64,000 bases of DNA from Collimonas arenae (GTDB taxonomy: Bacteria; Pseudomonadota; Gammaproteobacteria; Burkholderiales; Burkholderiaceae_D), in the NCBI RefSeq assembly GCF_001584165.1, contig NZ_CP013233.1, positions 4,658,620 through 4,722,619 of the forward strand, written 5' to 3'. Of the stretch, positions 1 to 8,331 are shown one piece after another (positions within the stretch are counted from its first letter, which is position 1; the number at the start of each line of letters is the position of its first letter). The position numbers and the translations under genes were made by a program. Under the pieces are notes generated by a model. That model did not search any database, was not told the DNA's origin, and was given only the letters and a program-made list of their open reading frames with translations.

Positions 1-195
1 TGCTGCCGAATCATAAGCTTATACAACAGGCGACGATCAATCCGGTTGCCACCGGCGGCGGAATTTCCGGGACCAATCCGGACATTTGCCGACACCGTGA
101 ATTTGCTACGATGCACCAAATTCGTGAATCCGGAAAATTCCCGAAGCTCATCCACTCTCGCGGCCGCAACTTCCTTTCGCAGCTATCTTTGTAAC

Positions 196-1092
196 TTACT
201 CTACACCCTTGAGGCGTGTGATCAGGCCATCGAGCGTATCCAGATCGGAAAAATCGATGATCAACTGGCCGCGATTCTTCGCTGCCGTTTTGATTGTTAC
301 CTGAGTTGCCAGCAAATCCGACAATTCCTCTTCCAGCCGCGCGATGTCGCGCGATTTTTCCTTGCTCTTGGCTGGGCGACCGGCAGCCTCCGCTTCGGTG
401 GTCGTGCGCACCACGAGTTTTTCGGTATCGCGCACCGACATGCGCTTGGCCACCACCTGATTGGCCAGCGAGATCTGGGTCGCTGCGTCGACCGCCAACA
501 GTGCGCGCGCGTGCCCCATATCGATATCGCCTGCCATCAGCATGGTCTGCACCGGCTTGGCTAGGTTCAGCAGGCGCAGCAGGTTGGATACCGCGCTGCG
601 TGAGCGCCCTACCGACACTGCTGCCTGCTCGTGGGTGAAGCTGAAATCGGTAATCAGACGGTGGATGCCTTGCGCTTCTTCCAGAGGATTCAGATCCTCG
701 CGCTGCATGTTTTCGATCAGCGCCATGGCGGCGGTGGTCTGGTCGTCAACATCCTTGACCAATACAGGCACCTCGATCAGTCCCGCCAGCTGGGCGGCAC
801 GGAAACGCCGCTCGCCGGCAATGATTTCATAGTGCTGGGAACCGTTGTGCAAGGCAATCGGCCGCACCAGAATCGGCTGCAGCAAGCCCTGCTCCTTGAT
901 CGATGCCGCCAGTTCAGCCAACGCGCCCTCGTCCATCCTGGTCCGCGGCTGGTATTTACCGGCTTGCATGACGGTCACCGCCAATACTGATGGCGCGCCG
1001 ACAATCGTTGGCACCGCTTCAGTGATATCGGTTGAACCACCGAGCAAGGCTTCCAGACCGCGACCGAGTCCTTTTGATTTTTTCGTGACCAT
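196..1092 (-). CDS. parB: Chromosome partitioning protein ParB
   Basis: ParB is the CTP-dependent clamp that loads at parS and spreads to build the centromere complex for origin segregation. The 298-residue product begins MVTKKSKGLGRGLEALLG, the usual ParB opening. The ParB/Srx box follows, with the GERRFRA arginine motif near residue 93 and the ENMQREDLNPLEEA stretch near 127. A helix-turn-helix (HEQAAVSVGRSRSAVSN) lies near 155-170, then a C-terminal dimerisation region. The start is supported by an AGGAAAAG ribosome-binding site just upstream. It follows parA after a 212 bp gap and its target parS sites lie about 4 kb away. Family assignment is secure. Confidence 0.97.
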   Translation of the reverse strand: MVTKKSKGLGRGLEALLGGSTDITEAVPTIVGAPSVLAVTVMQAGKYQPRTRMDEGALAELAASIKEQGLLQPILVRPIALHNGSQHYEIIAGERRFRAAQLAGLIEVPVLVKDVDDQTTAAMALIENMQREDLNPLEEAQGIHRLITDFSFTHEQAAVSVGRSRSAVSNLLRLLNLAKPVQTMLMAGDIDMGHARALLAVDAATQISLANQVVAKRMSVRDTEKLVVRTTTEAEAAGRPAKSKEKSRDIARLEEELSDLLATQVTIKTAAKNRGQLIIDFSDLDTLDGLITRLKGVE

Positions 1093-1304
1093 CTTTTCCT
1101 ATCGTAGAGTGCCTGTTGCCCAGCAACAGCCTGTGGATAACTTTATGGATAACTCAGTGGATAAACCATGAATAAGTCAGGAATAAGCTGTGACTAACGC
1201 CATGGATAACTTCTGTATTACCGGTGTATTAGCTGTGTCTAACTTGCCGGGAATGAGTCGCATATCGCATCACATCTGCTGCGGTGGCCCTGCCCGGCAA
1301 TTAC
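1093..1304 (-). promoter_or_regulatory. parA-parB intergenic region with DnaA-box-like array
   Basis: The gap between parA and parB carries a run of GTGGATAA-type 9-mers in one orientation. TGTGGATAA at 1132-1140 is a perfect DnaA box; TATGGATAA at 1144-1152 and AGTGGATAA at 1156-1164 each have one mismatch; CATGAATAA at 1167-1175 and CATGGATAA at 1201-1209 are weaker. This is seen directly. That DnaA binds here, and that it affects parB expression or origin structure, is inference. Confidence 0.55.
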
Positions 1305-2075
1305 TCACATCGTTTTGATACGTTCCACCATCTCGGCGCCAAAAGCGATGTATGCCTGCGCTCCCTTGGAAGCAGCATCAAAGCTGACGCCCGGCATGCC
1401 GTACGACGGTGCTTCGGCCAGGCGCACGTTGCGCGGGATGACGGTCTTGAACACTTTATCGCCAAAGTGCTTTTCCAGTTCTTCCGATACCTGTTGCGAT
1501 AATGTCATGCGCGGATCGAACATGACGCGCAACAAGCCGATGATCTTCAGATCCGGATTCAGGTTGGCGTGCACCTTCTTGATGGTGTTGACCAGATCAG
1601 ACAAGCCCTCCAGCGCATAGTATTCGCACTGCATCGGAATGATGACGCCGTTGGCCGCGCACAAGCCATTCAGCGTCAGCAGCGACAATGCTGGCGGACA
1701 GTCGATCAGGATGAAATCATATTCGTCGGCAACCAGAGCGAAGGCATCTTTCAGGCGCTTTTCCCGGTTCTCCAGCTCGACCATCTCAACTTCGGCGCCG
1801 GCCAGTTCACGATTTGCGGGCAGCACGTCGAAACCACCGGTTTCAGAAGTCTTGCGCACGTTCTTGATATCCGACATGCCCAGCAGCACTTCATAAATCG
1901 AAGCGGTCAACGTACCTTTGTTAATCCCTGCTCCCATCGTCGCATTGCCTTGCGGATCGAGGTCTGCCAGCAATACGCGCTGGTTCAGTTGGGCCAGCCC
2001 GGCGGCCAGGTTGACAGCGGTAGTGGTTTTACCGACTCCACCTTTTTGATTGGCGACGCAGAAGATTTTTGCCAT
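1305..2075 (-). CDS. parA: Chromosome partitioning ATPase ParA (Soj type)
   Basis: ParA is the deviant-Walker ATPase that moves ParB-parS complexes over the nucleoid. The 256-residue protein has the signature P-loop KGGVGKTTT at residues ~11-19, the Walker A' LADLDPQGNAT near 36-46 and the Walker B ILIDCPP near 121. There is no N-terminal DNA-binding domain, so it is the short chromosomal Soj type. It is transcribed with parB downstream. No strong Shine-Dalgarno is visible before ATG at 2075, but the MAKIFCVANQKGG start matches the family. Confidence 0.98.
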   Translation of the reverse strand: MAKIFCVANQKGGVGKTTTAVNLAAGLAQLNQRVLLADLDPQGNATMGAGINKGTLTASIYEVLLGMSDIKNVRKTSETGGFDVLPANRELAGAEVEMVELENREKRLKDAFALVADEYDFILIDCPPALSLLTLNGLCAANGVIIPMQCEYYALEGLSDLVNTIKKVHANLNPDLKIIGLLRVMFDPRMTLSQQVSEELEKHFGDKVFKTVIPRNVRLAEAPSYGMPGVSFDAASKGAQAYIAFGAEMVERIKTM

Positions 2076-2171
2076 GTGTTTTCTATTTATTGATGGGACG
2101 GATTCGATGTCGCCAACTGATCAGATAAAACGGTTAAATTACAAGGAGCTACGAGGCTATTAGACAATACC

Positions 2172-2196
2172 CTAGTGGGACGCAATAGCCCACTAG
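2172..2196. other. Inverted repeat downstream of rsmG
   Basis: CTAGTGGG (2172-2179) and CCCACTAG (2189-2196) form a perfect 8 bp stem with a 9 nt loop just after the rsmG stop codon. No U-run follows on either strand, so it is more likely an mRNA 3'-end stabiliser or weak attenuator between rsmG and parA than a classical terminator. Confidence 0.4.
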
Positions 2197-2198
2197 TG

Positions 2199-2864
2199 TC
2201 AGCTCCGTTTGATAAAAATAAGGTGACGTTCCGCATCCAGCCCGGGCACCGTCACTGGACGTATTTCAGTGACTTGCCAGCCCGCAAGTAAACGCGCGAT
2301 CTCTTGATCCGGCTGCACACCCTTGAGGGCGATGAACTGACCGCCATCGGCCAGCAGATGTTCGGACCAGTTGATGAAGTCGGCCAGTTCGGCAAACGCC
2401 CGCGATGTAATCACATCAAATTTTTGTGCGACCTGCAGTTGTTCCACTCTTGCCGTGTGGACACTGACGTTACTCAATCCCAGCTCGGCCTTGGCCTGTG
2501 TCAGGAATGCCGTTTTCTTGTGCACCGTGTCGATCATCGAGACCCGCATTGACGGCCGCGCCTTGCTCGCCCAGATCGCCAGGATCATCCCTGGCAAGCC
2601 GCCACCGGCGCCGACATCCAGCACATTATCGGCCGCAGCAAAGGCCGGCACTACCGCCAGCGAATCCAGCAGATGGTGCGTCATCATCTGTGCCGGCTCG
2701 CGGATCGAAGTCAGGTTATAAGTGCGATTCCACTTTGCCAGCAAACTCAGATAAGCCAGCAATTGCTGCTGCTGCTTTTCATCCAGTTCAATTCCCAATG
2801 CCTGTGCGCCCTGCTGCAGGCTCGCTTCCAGCGATGCACCCGATGCGATCTGCGTTGCACTCAT
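2199..2864 (-). CDS. rsmG: 16S rRNA (guanine527-N7)-methyltransferase RsmG
   Basis: RsmG (GidB) methylates N7 of G527 in 16S rRNA with S-adenosylmethionine. The 221-residue protein has the family opening (WNRTYNLTSIRE near 45-56) and the SAM-binding motif VLDVGAGGGLPG near 85-96. The later TSRAFAELADF block is also typical. A GGAGG ribosome-binding site lies before the ATG at 2864. It sits directly downstream of mnmG and upstream of parA, the classical order in proteobacteria. Confidence 0.97.
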   Translation of the reverse strand: MSATQIASGASLEASLQQGAQALGIELDEKQQQQLLAYLSLLAKWNRTYNLTSIREPAQMMTHHLLDSLAVVPAFAAADNVLDVGAGGGLPGMILAIWASKARPSMRVSMIDTVHKKTAFLTQAKAELGLSNVSVHTARVEQLQVAQKFDVITSRAFAELADFINWSEHLLADGGQFIALKGVQPDQEIARLLAGWQVTEIRPVTVPGLDAERHLIFIKRS

Positions 2865-2917
2865 CCTGCCAATCCTCCACTATCCCGGCAATTACCCTTG
2901 AGGTCATTGCCCATTAT

Positions 2918-4851
2918 TTATGCAGCCTGGTCGTCGGCGCCAAGCTCGTTCAAACGCTTCATGCCACCCTTTTTCAGGTGCACCAACAACAGCGACAATG
3001 CCGCCGGCGTGACACCGGAAATCCGCGAGGCCTGGCCAAAGGTTTCCGGGCGATGCAGGTTCAGCTTTTGCCGCACCTCAATCGACAGCGCCTGTACGTC
3101 CATGTAATCCAGATCGGCCGGCAGCTTCAGGTTTTCATTGTGTTCATGGCGCTCGACTTCGCGCGCCTGGCGATCGATGTAGCCGGCGTATTTCACCTGA
3201 ATCTCGACTTGTTCCTTGACGGTATCGTCCTCGACTCCCGGGCCGCCTATTTCCTGGCCATCGACACCTTTGAGCGTCATCAATTGTTCGTAAGTAACAT
3301 TGGGGCGACGCAACAGGTCGGCCAGCGCATATTCGCGCTCCATTGCCTTTCCAACAACCCGCTCCGCCTCGGCGTCGGAAATGATGCGCGGGTTGACCCA
3401 AGTCGTGCGCAACCGCTCCATTTCCAGTGCGACGGCTTCGCGCTTCTTCTCGAATTGCGCCCATTGAGCATCGCCGACGCAACCCAGCTGGCGGCCGATT
3501 TCGGTCAGGCGCAGGTCAGCGTTATCTTCGCGCAAGCTCAGACGATACTCGGCACGACTGGTGAACATCCGGTAAGGCTCTTGCACGCCTTGGGTAATCA
3601 AGTCGTCGACCAACACGCCAAGATAGGCTTCGTCGCGGCGCGGTGTCCAGGCGTCGCGCTCTTGTGTTTGCAAGGCAGCGTTCAAACCCGCCAGCATCCC
3701 TTGCGCGGCGGCTTCTTCGTAACCCGTCGTGCCATTGATCTGGCCGGCAAAGTACAAACCTTGGATCGACTTGGTTTCCAGAGAAGCTTTCAGCCCGCGC
3801 GGGTCGAAATAGTCGTATTCGATCGCATAGCCGGGACGCAGGATATGTGCATTCTCCAAGCCACGCATCGAATGCACCAAAGCCAGCTGGACATCGAACG
3901 GCAAACTTGTCGAAATACCATTGGGATAAAACTCATTGGTGGTCAAGCCTTCCGGCTCTAGGAATATCTGGTGCGAATCCTTGCCGGCGAAACGATGGAT
4001 CTTGTCCTCGATCGACGGGCAATAACGCGGACCGACACCTTCAATCACACCGGTGTACATCGGGCTGCGATCCAGGCCTGCCCGAATGATGTCGTGTGTC
4101 TCTTGGTTGGTATGGGTCACCCAGCATGGCAACTGCTGCGGATGCATGCCGACATTACCCATGACCGAAAATACGGGAATCGGGTCGAGGTCGCCCGGTT
4201 GTTCCTGCATGACCGAGAAGTCGATGGTACGGCCGTCAATGCGTGGCGGCGTGCCCGTCTTCAACCGGCCTTGCGGCAACTTGAGTTCTTTCAGGCGCGC
4301 CGACAGCGAAATCGCCGGCGGGTCGCCGGCACGGCCGGCAGAGTAATTATTGAGGCCGACATGGATCTTCCCATCGAGGAAAGTACCCGCTGTCAGCACC
4401 ACCGCCCTACTGAGGAATTTGATGCCAACCTGAGTCACGGCGCCAATCACGCGATCGCCCTCAACCAGCAAATCATCCACTGCCTGTTGGAACAACCAGA
4501 GATTTTCCTGGTTTTCCAGGCGTGAGCGAATCGCTTGCTTGTAAAGGATACGGTCAGCTTGCGCGCGGGTTGCGCGAACGGCCGGGCCCTTCGATGAATT
4601 CAGGATACGGAACTGGATACCCGCCTCGTCGGTAGCGATAGCCATCGCCCGCCCATGGCATCGACCTCTTTTACGAGATGGCCCTTGCCTATCCCACCAA
4701 TTGACGGGTTGCACGACATCTGGCCCAGGGTCTCGATATTGTGCGTCAACAATAACGTTTTTTGGCCCATGCGAGCAGACGCCAACGCGGCTTCGGTACC
4801 AGCGTGACCGCCGCCGACAACGATTACATCAAAATTTGTAGGAAAAAGCAT
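2918..4851 (-). CDS. mnmG: tRNA uridine-5-carboxymethylaminomethyl modification enzyme MnmG, frameshifted as sequenced
   Basis: MnmG (GidA) is the FAD subunit that works with MnmE to make cmnm5U34 in tRNA. Residues 1-68 (FAD motif [12 protein letters not shown], then [20 protein letters not shown]) read in one frame from ATG 4851. The rest, from [10 protein letters not shown] to the C-terminus, reads in another frame ending at 2918. The switch falls at about 4645-4654, beside GGCGGGCG on the coding strand. The span of 1934 bases is one short of a multiple of three, so restoring one base gives a normal protein of about 644 residues. This is most likely a sequencing error, because both halves are fully conserved. 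Confidence 0.95.
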
Positions 4852-4969
4852 AGTGCGCCTCGTGGAGACGATGAAAAACGGTGAACAGAGGCGTGATTAT
4901 AAACCCAGAAGCATCGGTGGAACGAGTCGCGGCCAAGACGACACATGATTTGACCTCGAGATACGACAG

Positions 4970-4985
4970 TGTTTCACGTGAAACA
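4970..4985. other. parS: parS centromere site 1 (perfect consensus)
   Basis: TGTTTCACGTGAAACA is a perfect 16 bp palindrome identical to the widely conserved bacterial parS consensus. It lies in the gap upstream of mnmG, about 4 kb from parB and 11 kb from the candidate origin. ParB loading here is expected from the family. Confidence 0.95.
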
Positions 4986-5020
4986 TTGCCCATTACGAAT
5001 TTTCGGCAAGCAAAAACAAA

Positions 5021-5054
5021 AGCGGCGATTGTTTCACGTGGAACAATCGCCGCT
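5021..5054 (-). terminator. Intrinsic terminator of the TauE/SafE gene that contains parS
   Basis: A 34 bp inverted repeat has 13 bp arms (AGCGGCGATTGTT / AACAATCGCCGCT) around the parS core. Read on the minus strand it is followed by the T-rich stretch TTTTGTTTTTG and lies 40-70 bases past the stop of the minus-strand gene ending at 5092, so it has the form of a Rho-independent terminator. Its loop-proximal half is the second parS site. Confidence 0.75.
5030..5045. other. parS: parS centromere site 2 (one mismatch)
   Basis: TGTTTCACGTGGAACA differs from the parS consensus at one position and starts 60 bp after site 1. A pair of parS sites near parAB and the origin is typical. This copy is embedded in the terminator stem described at 5021-5054. 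Confidence 0.88.
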
Positions 5055-5091
5055 CATTACTGCCATGTTTAACTTGGATATCGACCAACGC

Positions 5092-5865
5092 CTATTTAAG
5101 GAAGGCGTCGTACCCTGTCTTCAAGATCAATACCGAGACCACCAGCAAGAATAGCTTCCGTACAAAACCACTGCCATGCTTCAATGCCAGACGCGTACCG
5201 ACCAACGATCCACCTACATTGCAGATAGCCATAATCAATCCAAGTTGCCAGATGATATGCCCGCTATATCCAAACCAGAGCAAGGCGGCGAGATTGGTCG
5301 CAACGTTGATAACCTTGGATACTGCCGACGCAGCCAGGAAATCGAAGCCGAAAAACCGCACAAACAGGAAAATCAGGAAGCTACCTGTACCAGGGCCAAA
5401 AACACCATCGTAAAACCCAATTCCGCCACCGATTAATACTGCCAGTATTTTCTCTTTCGAACCCGAGTGCAAAGGGGCATGAATACTGCCGAAATCCTTC
5501 TTCTTTATCGTGTATATCGCTACTGCCAGCAAAATGAACGGCAGCGACTTGCGGATCGCTTCGGTCGGGATATGCGTAACGGTGTAAGCGCCGAGGAAGG
5601 CAAACAGAAATGCGGCGCCGGCTGCGGGCAAGGCCGCGCTCCATGCCAGCTTCACCCGTCGAGCAAAATTCACTGCTGCGGCGCTGGTACCGAATATCCC
5701 GGCCAGTTTGTTAGTGCCAAATATGGTTGCAGGTGCGGTATTGGGTAGCATCGCGAATAATGCCGGGATCTGGATCAAGCCCCCTCCTCCAACTACCGCA
5801 TCGATCAAACCAGCGAGGAAACTGGCCGCAGCCAAGATGAAAAAATCTGGAAATAGTTCAGGCAT
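5092..5865 (-). CDS. TauE/SafE family membrane transporter
   Basis: The 257-residue integral membrane protein belongs to the TauE/SafE (DUF81) family of putative anion or sulfite exporters. The first helix carries the family glycine motif (AGLIDAVVGGGGLIQIPAL) and a second half-repeat occurs at about 130-150 (GGGIGFYDGVFGPGTGSF). Length and roughly eight hydrophobic segments fit the family. Substrate cannot be told from sequence. It stands alone between parS and the liv genes, with its own terminator. Confidence 0.85.
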   Translation of the reverse strand: MPELFPDFFILAAASFLAGLIDAVVGGGGLIQIPALFAMLPNTAPATIFGTNKLAGIFGTSAAAVNFARRVKLAWSAALPAAGAAFLFAFLGAYTVTHIPTEAIRKSLPFILLAVAIYTIKKKDFGSIHAPLHSGSKEKILAVLIGGGIGFYDGVFGPGTGSFLIFLFVRFFGFDFLAASAVSKVINVATNLAALLWFGYSGHIIWQLGLIMAICNVGGSLVGTRLALKHGSGFVRKLFLLVVSVLILKTGYDAFLK

Positions 5866-6214
5866 GATCCGTTACCCCTTCTTTAACTATGCAGGAAAGG
5901 TCGACATGAAAGCCGTAGGCAACGACACGGATAAGTAAATACATGGATGACAGGAGCTGGTTAGGAGTGGAGCAGGATTGCCGTTTTTATATTTATGGCA
6001 TCTGCAAGAGCTGTCATTTTACGTGGCGGATCTGAGGCTGGGCGCCCGCCCTGCTATGTTATTTACTCATAGCTATCCAAGAAATCCCATCAGCCAGACG
6101 GCTCTCATCGCGAAGCAGCTTTAACACTTCAAAATTAACCTGCCTATTTACTAGGCAGTGATTTGGCAGCTTAGAACTCAGCAGCACCGAACTCAGCAAT
6201 ATCCAACGCCAATG
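5866..6214. other. Intergenic region between livM and the TauE/SafE gene
   Basis: About 350 bases without a convincing gene. A 60-codon minus-strand frame here lacks a ribosome-binding site and family features. The part nearest 5866 should contain the promoter of the minus-strand transporter gene, but no clear -35/-10 pair was recognised. Confidence 0.4.
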
Positions 6215-6248
6215 AAAAAAGCCCGTAGCAGCAAGCTGCATACGGGCT
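6215..6248 (-). terminator. Intrinsic terminator after livM
   Basis: A strong hairpin (AGCCCGTA-GCAGC / GCTGC-A-TACGGGCT) lies just past the livM stop codon. On the minus strand it is followed by TTTTTT, so it ends the liv transcript. Confidence 0.85.
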
Positions 6249-6270
6249 TCGATTTACGATATTACTTACG

Positions 6271-7254
6271 TCAGTTTTTAGCATTTGCTGTTTTTTTAAG
6301 CAATGCGGAAATCTCACCAACGATCCCTCGCCTGAACGCCAGCACACAAACGATAAAGATAAAGCCTGTCACGATAGTCACCGATTCACCCAAGCCATTG
6401 AACCAGTCGATATGGGTCACGGAGGCCAGCCAATTGCCGATATCACCCAGCTTGTTTTCCAACATGATGATGATCAATGCGCCAACGATCGGGCCGACAA
6501 TTGTTCCCAATCCGCCAACCAAGGTCATCAGCACCACCAGGCCGGACATGGTCCAGTGAACATCGGTCAGCGTCTCAAAACCCAGCACCAGCGTCTTGGT
6601 CGAGCCCGCCAGGCCTGACAGCGCAGCCGACAAAACGAAGGCCAACAGCTTGTAGCGGCTGACATCGTAGCCTAGCGAAATGGCGCGGGGCTCGTTTTCC
6701 TTGATCGCCTTGAGCACCTGACCGAATGGCGAATTGACGATCCGCACGATCAACGCAAAGCCGGCGACAGCGATTGCCAGCACTACATAATACAAGGTCA
6801 AGTCGTTGCCGAGATCGATGAAGTCGAGCAGATGTCCGCGCGGCACGCCTTGCAAGCCATCCTCACCACCGGTGAACGGTGCCTGCAGGCAAACGAAATA
6901 CAGCATCTGTGCCAACGCCAGCGTAATCATCGTGAAGTAGATACCCTGCCGCCGGATCGCCAGGCTACCCATGACCAGGCCAATCAGCGCGCCGAACAGG
7001 GTTCCCAGAATCAGACCCAACTCAGTCGGCAATCCCAGGGTCGTCAACGCATAACCGGTTACATAGCCGGCGCCGCCGAAAAACGCTGCATGCCCAAATG
7101 ACAACAAACCAGTAAAGCCGATCAGCAAATTGAAGGCGCAGGCAAACAGTGCGAAACAGATGATCTTCATCAGGAACACCGGATAAACCCCGAATGGGGC
7201 AGCCAGCGCGACAAGGAGAATCAGGCCGTAACCAATTTTCTTATTCATGTTCAT
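6271..7254 (-). CDS. livM: Branched-chain amino acid-type ABC transporter permease LivM
   Basis: The 327-residue polytopic membrane protein is the LivM-type permease of a HAAT family importer. It shows the hallmarks NLLIGFTGLLSFGHAAFFG near 43-61 and the cytoplasmic EAA-like loop KENEPRAISLGYD near 190. It begins 3 bases after livH, with GGAGAA at the end of livH serving as its ribosome-binding site, so the two are coupled. As the last gene of the operon it is followed by a strong terminator. The solute may not be an amino acid (see the binding protein). Confidence 0.93.
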   Translation of the reverse strand: MNMNKKIGYGLILLVALAAPFGVYPVFLMKIICFALFACAFNLLIGFTGLLSFGHAAFFGGAGYVTGYALTTLGLPTELGLILGTLFGALIGLVMGSLAIRRQGIYFTMITLALAQMLYFVCLQAPFTGGEDGLQGVPRGHLLDFIDLGNDLTLYYVVLAIAVAGFALIVRIVNSPFGQVLKAIKENEPRAISLGYDVSRYKLLAFVLSAALSGLAGSTKTLVLGFETLTDVHWTMSGLVVLMTLVGGLGTIVGPIVGALIIIMLENKLGDIGNWLASVTHIDWFNGLGESVTIVTGFIFIVCVLAFRRGIVGEISALLKKTANAKN

Positions 7255-7257
7255 CTA

Positions 7258-8142
7258 TCATTTCTCCTTGCCGAACAAGCCAGCCGGCCGAATCATCAGG
7301 ACGATCGCCATCACGATGAACACCACGGTCGCCGAAGCCTCCGGATAAAACACCCGGGTCAGTCCTTCAATCACGCCCAGCGCCAGGCCGGTGATGATCG
7401 AGCCCATGATGGAACCCATGCCGCCGATCACCACAACCGCGAATACGACGATAATCAGGTTGGAACCCATCAGTGGCGACACCTGGATCACCGGCGCCGC
7501 CAGCACCCCGGCAAAGGCCGCCAAAGCGACGCCGAAGCCGTAGGTCAGCGTAACCATCAACGGCACGTTGATGCCGAACGCTTCGACCAGTTTCGGATTC
7601 TCGGTGCCGGCGCGCAGATACGCACCCAGCTTGGTTTTTTCAATCACGAACCAGGTCGCAAAACACACCACCAGCGAAGCCAGCACCACCCAGGCACGAT
7701 AATTCGGCAGCACCATGAAGCCGAGGTCGGTAGCGCCGCTCAAGAGGTCAGGCACCGAATACGGCTGGCCGGAGACGCCATAGAACGAGCGGAAGATGCC
7801 CTCGACCATCAAGGTGATGCCGAAGGTCAGTAACAGCCCGTAGAGATGATCTAGCTTGTACAGCCAGCGCAGCATGGTCTTCTCAATGACGATCCCGAAC
7901 AGGCCGACCAGCACTGGCGCCAGCACCAGCATCACCCAGTAGTTCAGGTTGAGATAAGTGAGCCCGATCCAGGCCAGGAACGCGCCCATCATGTACAGGG
8001 CGCCGTGGGCGAAGTTGATCACGTTAAGCAGACCGAAGATCACGGCCAGGCCAAGCGACAACATCGCGTAAAACGAACCGTTGACCAGGCCCAGCAGCAG
8101 CTGGCTCATCAAGGCTTGAAAGGGAATGCCGAATATTTCCAT
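7258..8142 (-). CDS. livH: Branched-chain amino acid-type ABC transporter permease LivH
   Basis: The 294-residue permease has the LivH motifs LGLAVIFGLLNVINFAHG near 29-46 and an EAA loop (AGTENPKLVEAFGIN) near 180. It pairs with LivM to form the membrane channel. Unusually for a tight operon there is a 189 bp gap from livK, which holds two short hairpins and could adjust the livK:livHM ratio. Confidence 0.93.
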   Translation of the reverse strand: MEIFGIPFQALMSQLLLGLVNGSFYAMLSLGLAVIFGLLNVINFAHGALYMMGAFLAWIGLTYLNLNYWVMLVLAPVLVGLFGIVIEKTMLRWLYKLDHLYGLLLTFGITLMVEGIFRSFYGVSGQPYSVPDLLSGATDLGFMVLPNYRAWVVLASLVVCFATWFVIEKTKLGAYLRAGTENPKLVEAFGINVPLMVTLTYGFGVALAAFAGVLAAPVIQVSPLMGSNLIIVVFAVVVIGGMGSIMGSIITGLALGVIEGLTRVFYPEASATVVFIVMAIVLMIRPAGLFGKEK

Positions 8143-8160
8143 GGCAATGTCATCAAAAAA

Positions 8161-8237
8161 TCACTCGGGTGAGTGAACAACTATCAAACAGCGCAAATCA
8201 AGCAGCGCAACGGCGTACATGCCCTGTCAGGGACATG
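8161..8237. other. Hairpins in the livK-livH gap
   Basis: Two inverted repeats are visible: TCACTC-GGGT-GAGTGA (8161-8176) and CATGCCCTG-TCAGGGACATG (8218-8237). Neither is followed by a U-run. Stem-loops behind a binding-protein gene often protect its mRNA and raise its level over the permeases; that role here is inference. Confidence 0.4.
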
Positions 8238-8331
8238 CACGCCTGTCACACGCTCGGTACGCCAGGAATATCGTCAGGCAACCGCACTCAATCATGGTCA
8301 AATGCGGTGGCGCTGAAAACTCAGAGCACCA

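Noticed and set aside
46..564. 172-codon plus-strand frame at the left edge
   Set aside because: Overlaps parB in antisense; 1-195 shows no supported gene.
2498..3961. Long plus-strand open frame (487 codons) opposite rsmG/mnmG
   Set aside because: Antisense shadow of conserved genes; GC-rich third positions open the frame and it has no family motif.
6059..6241. 60-codon minus-strand frame after the livM terminator
   Set aside because: No ribosome-binding site; part overlaps the terminator stem.
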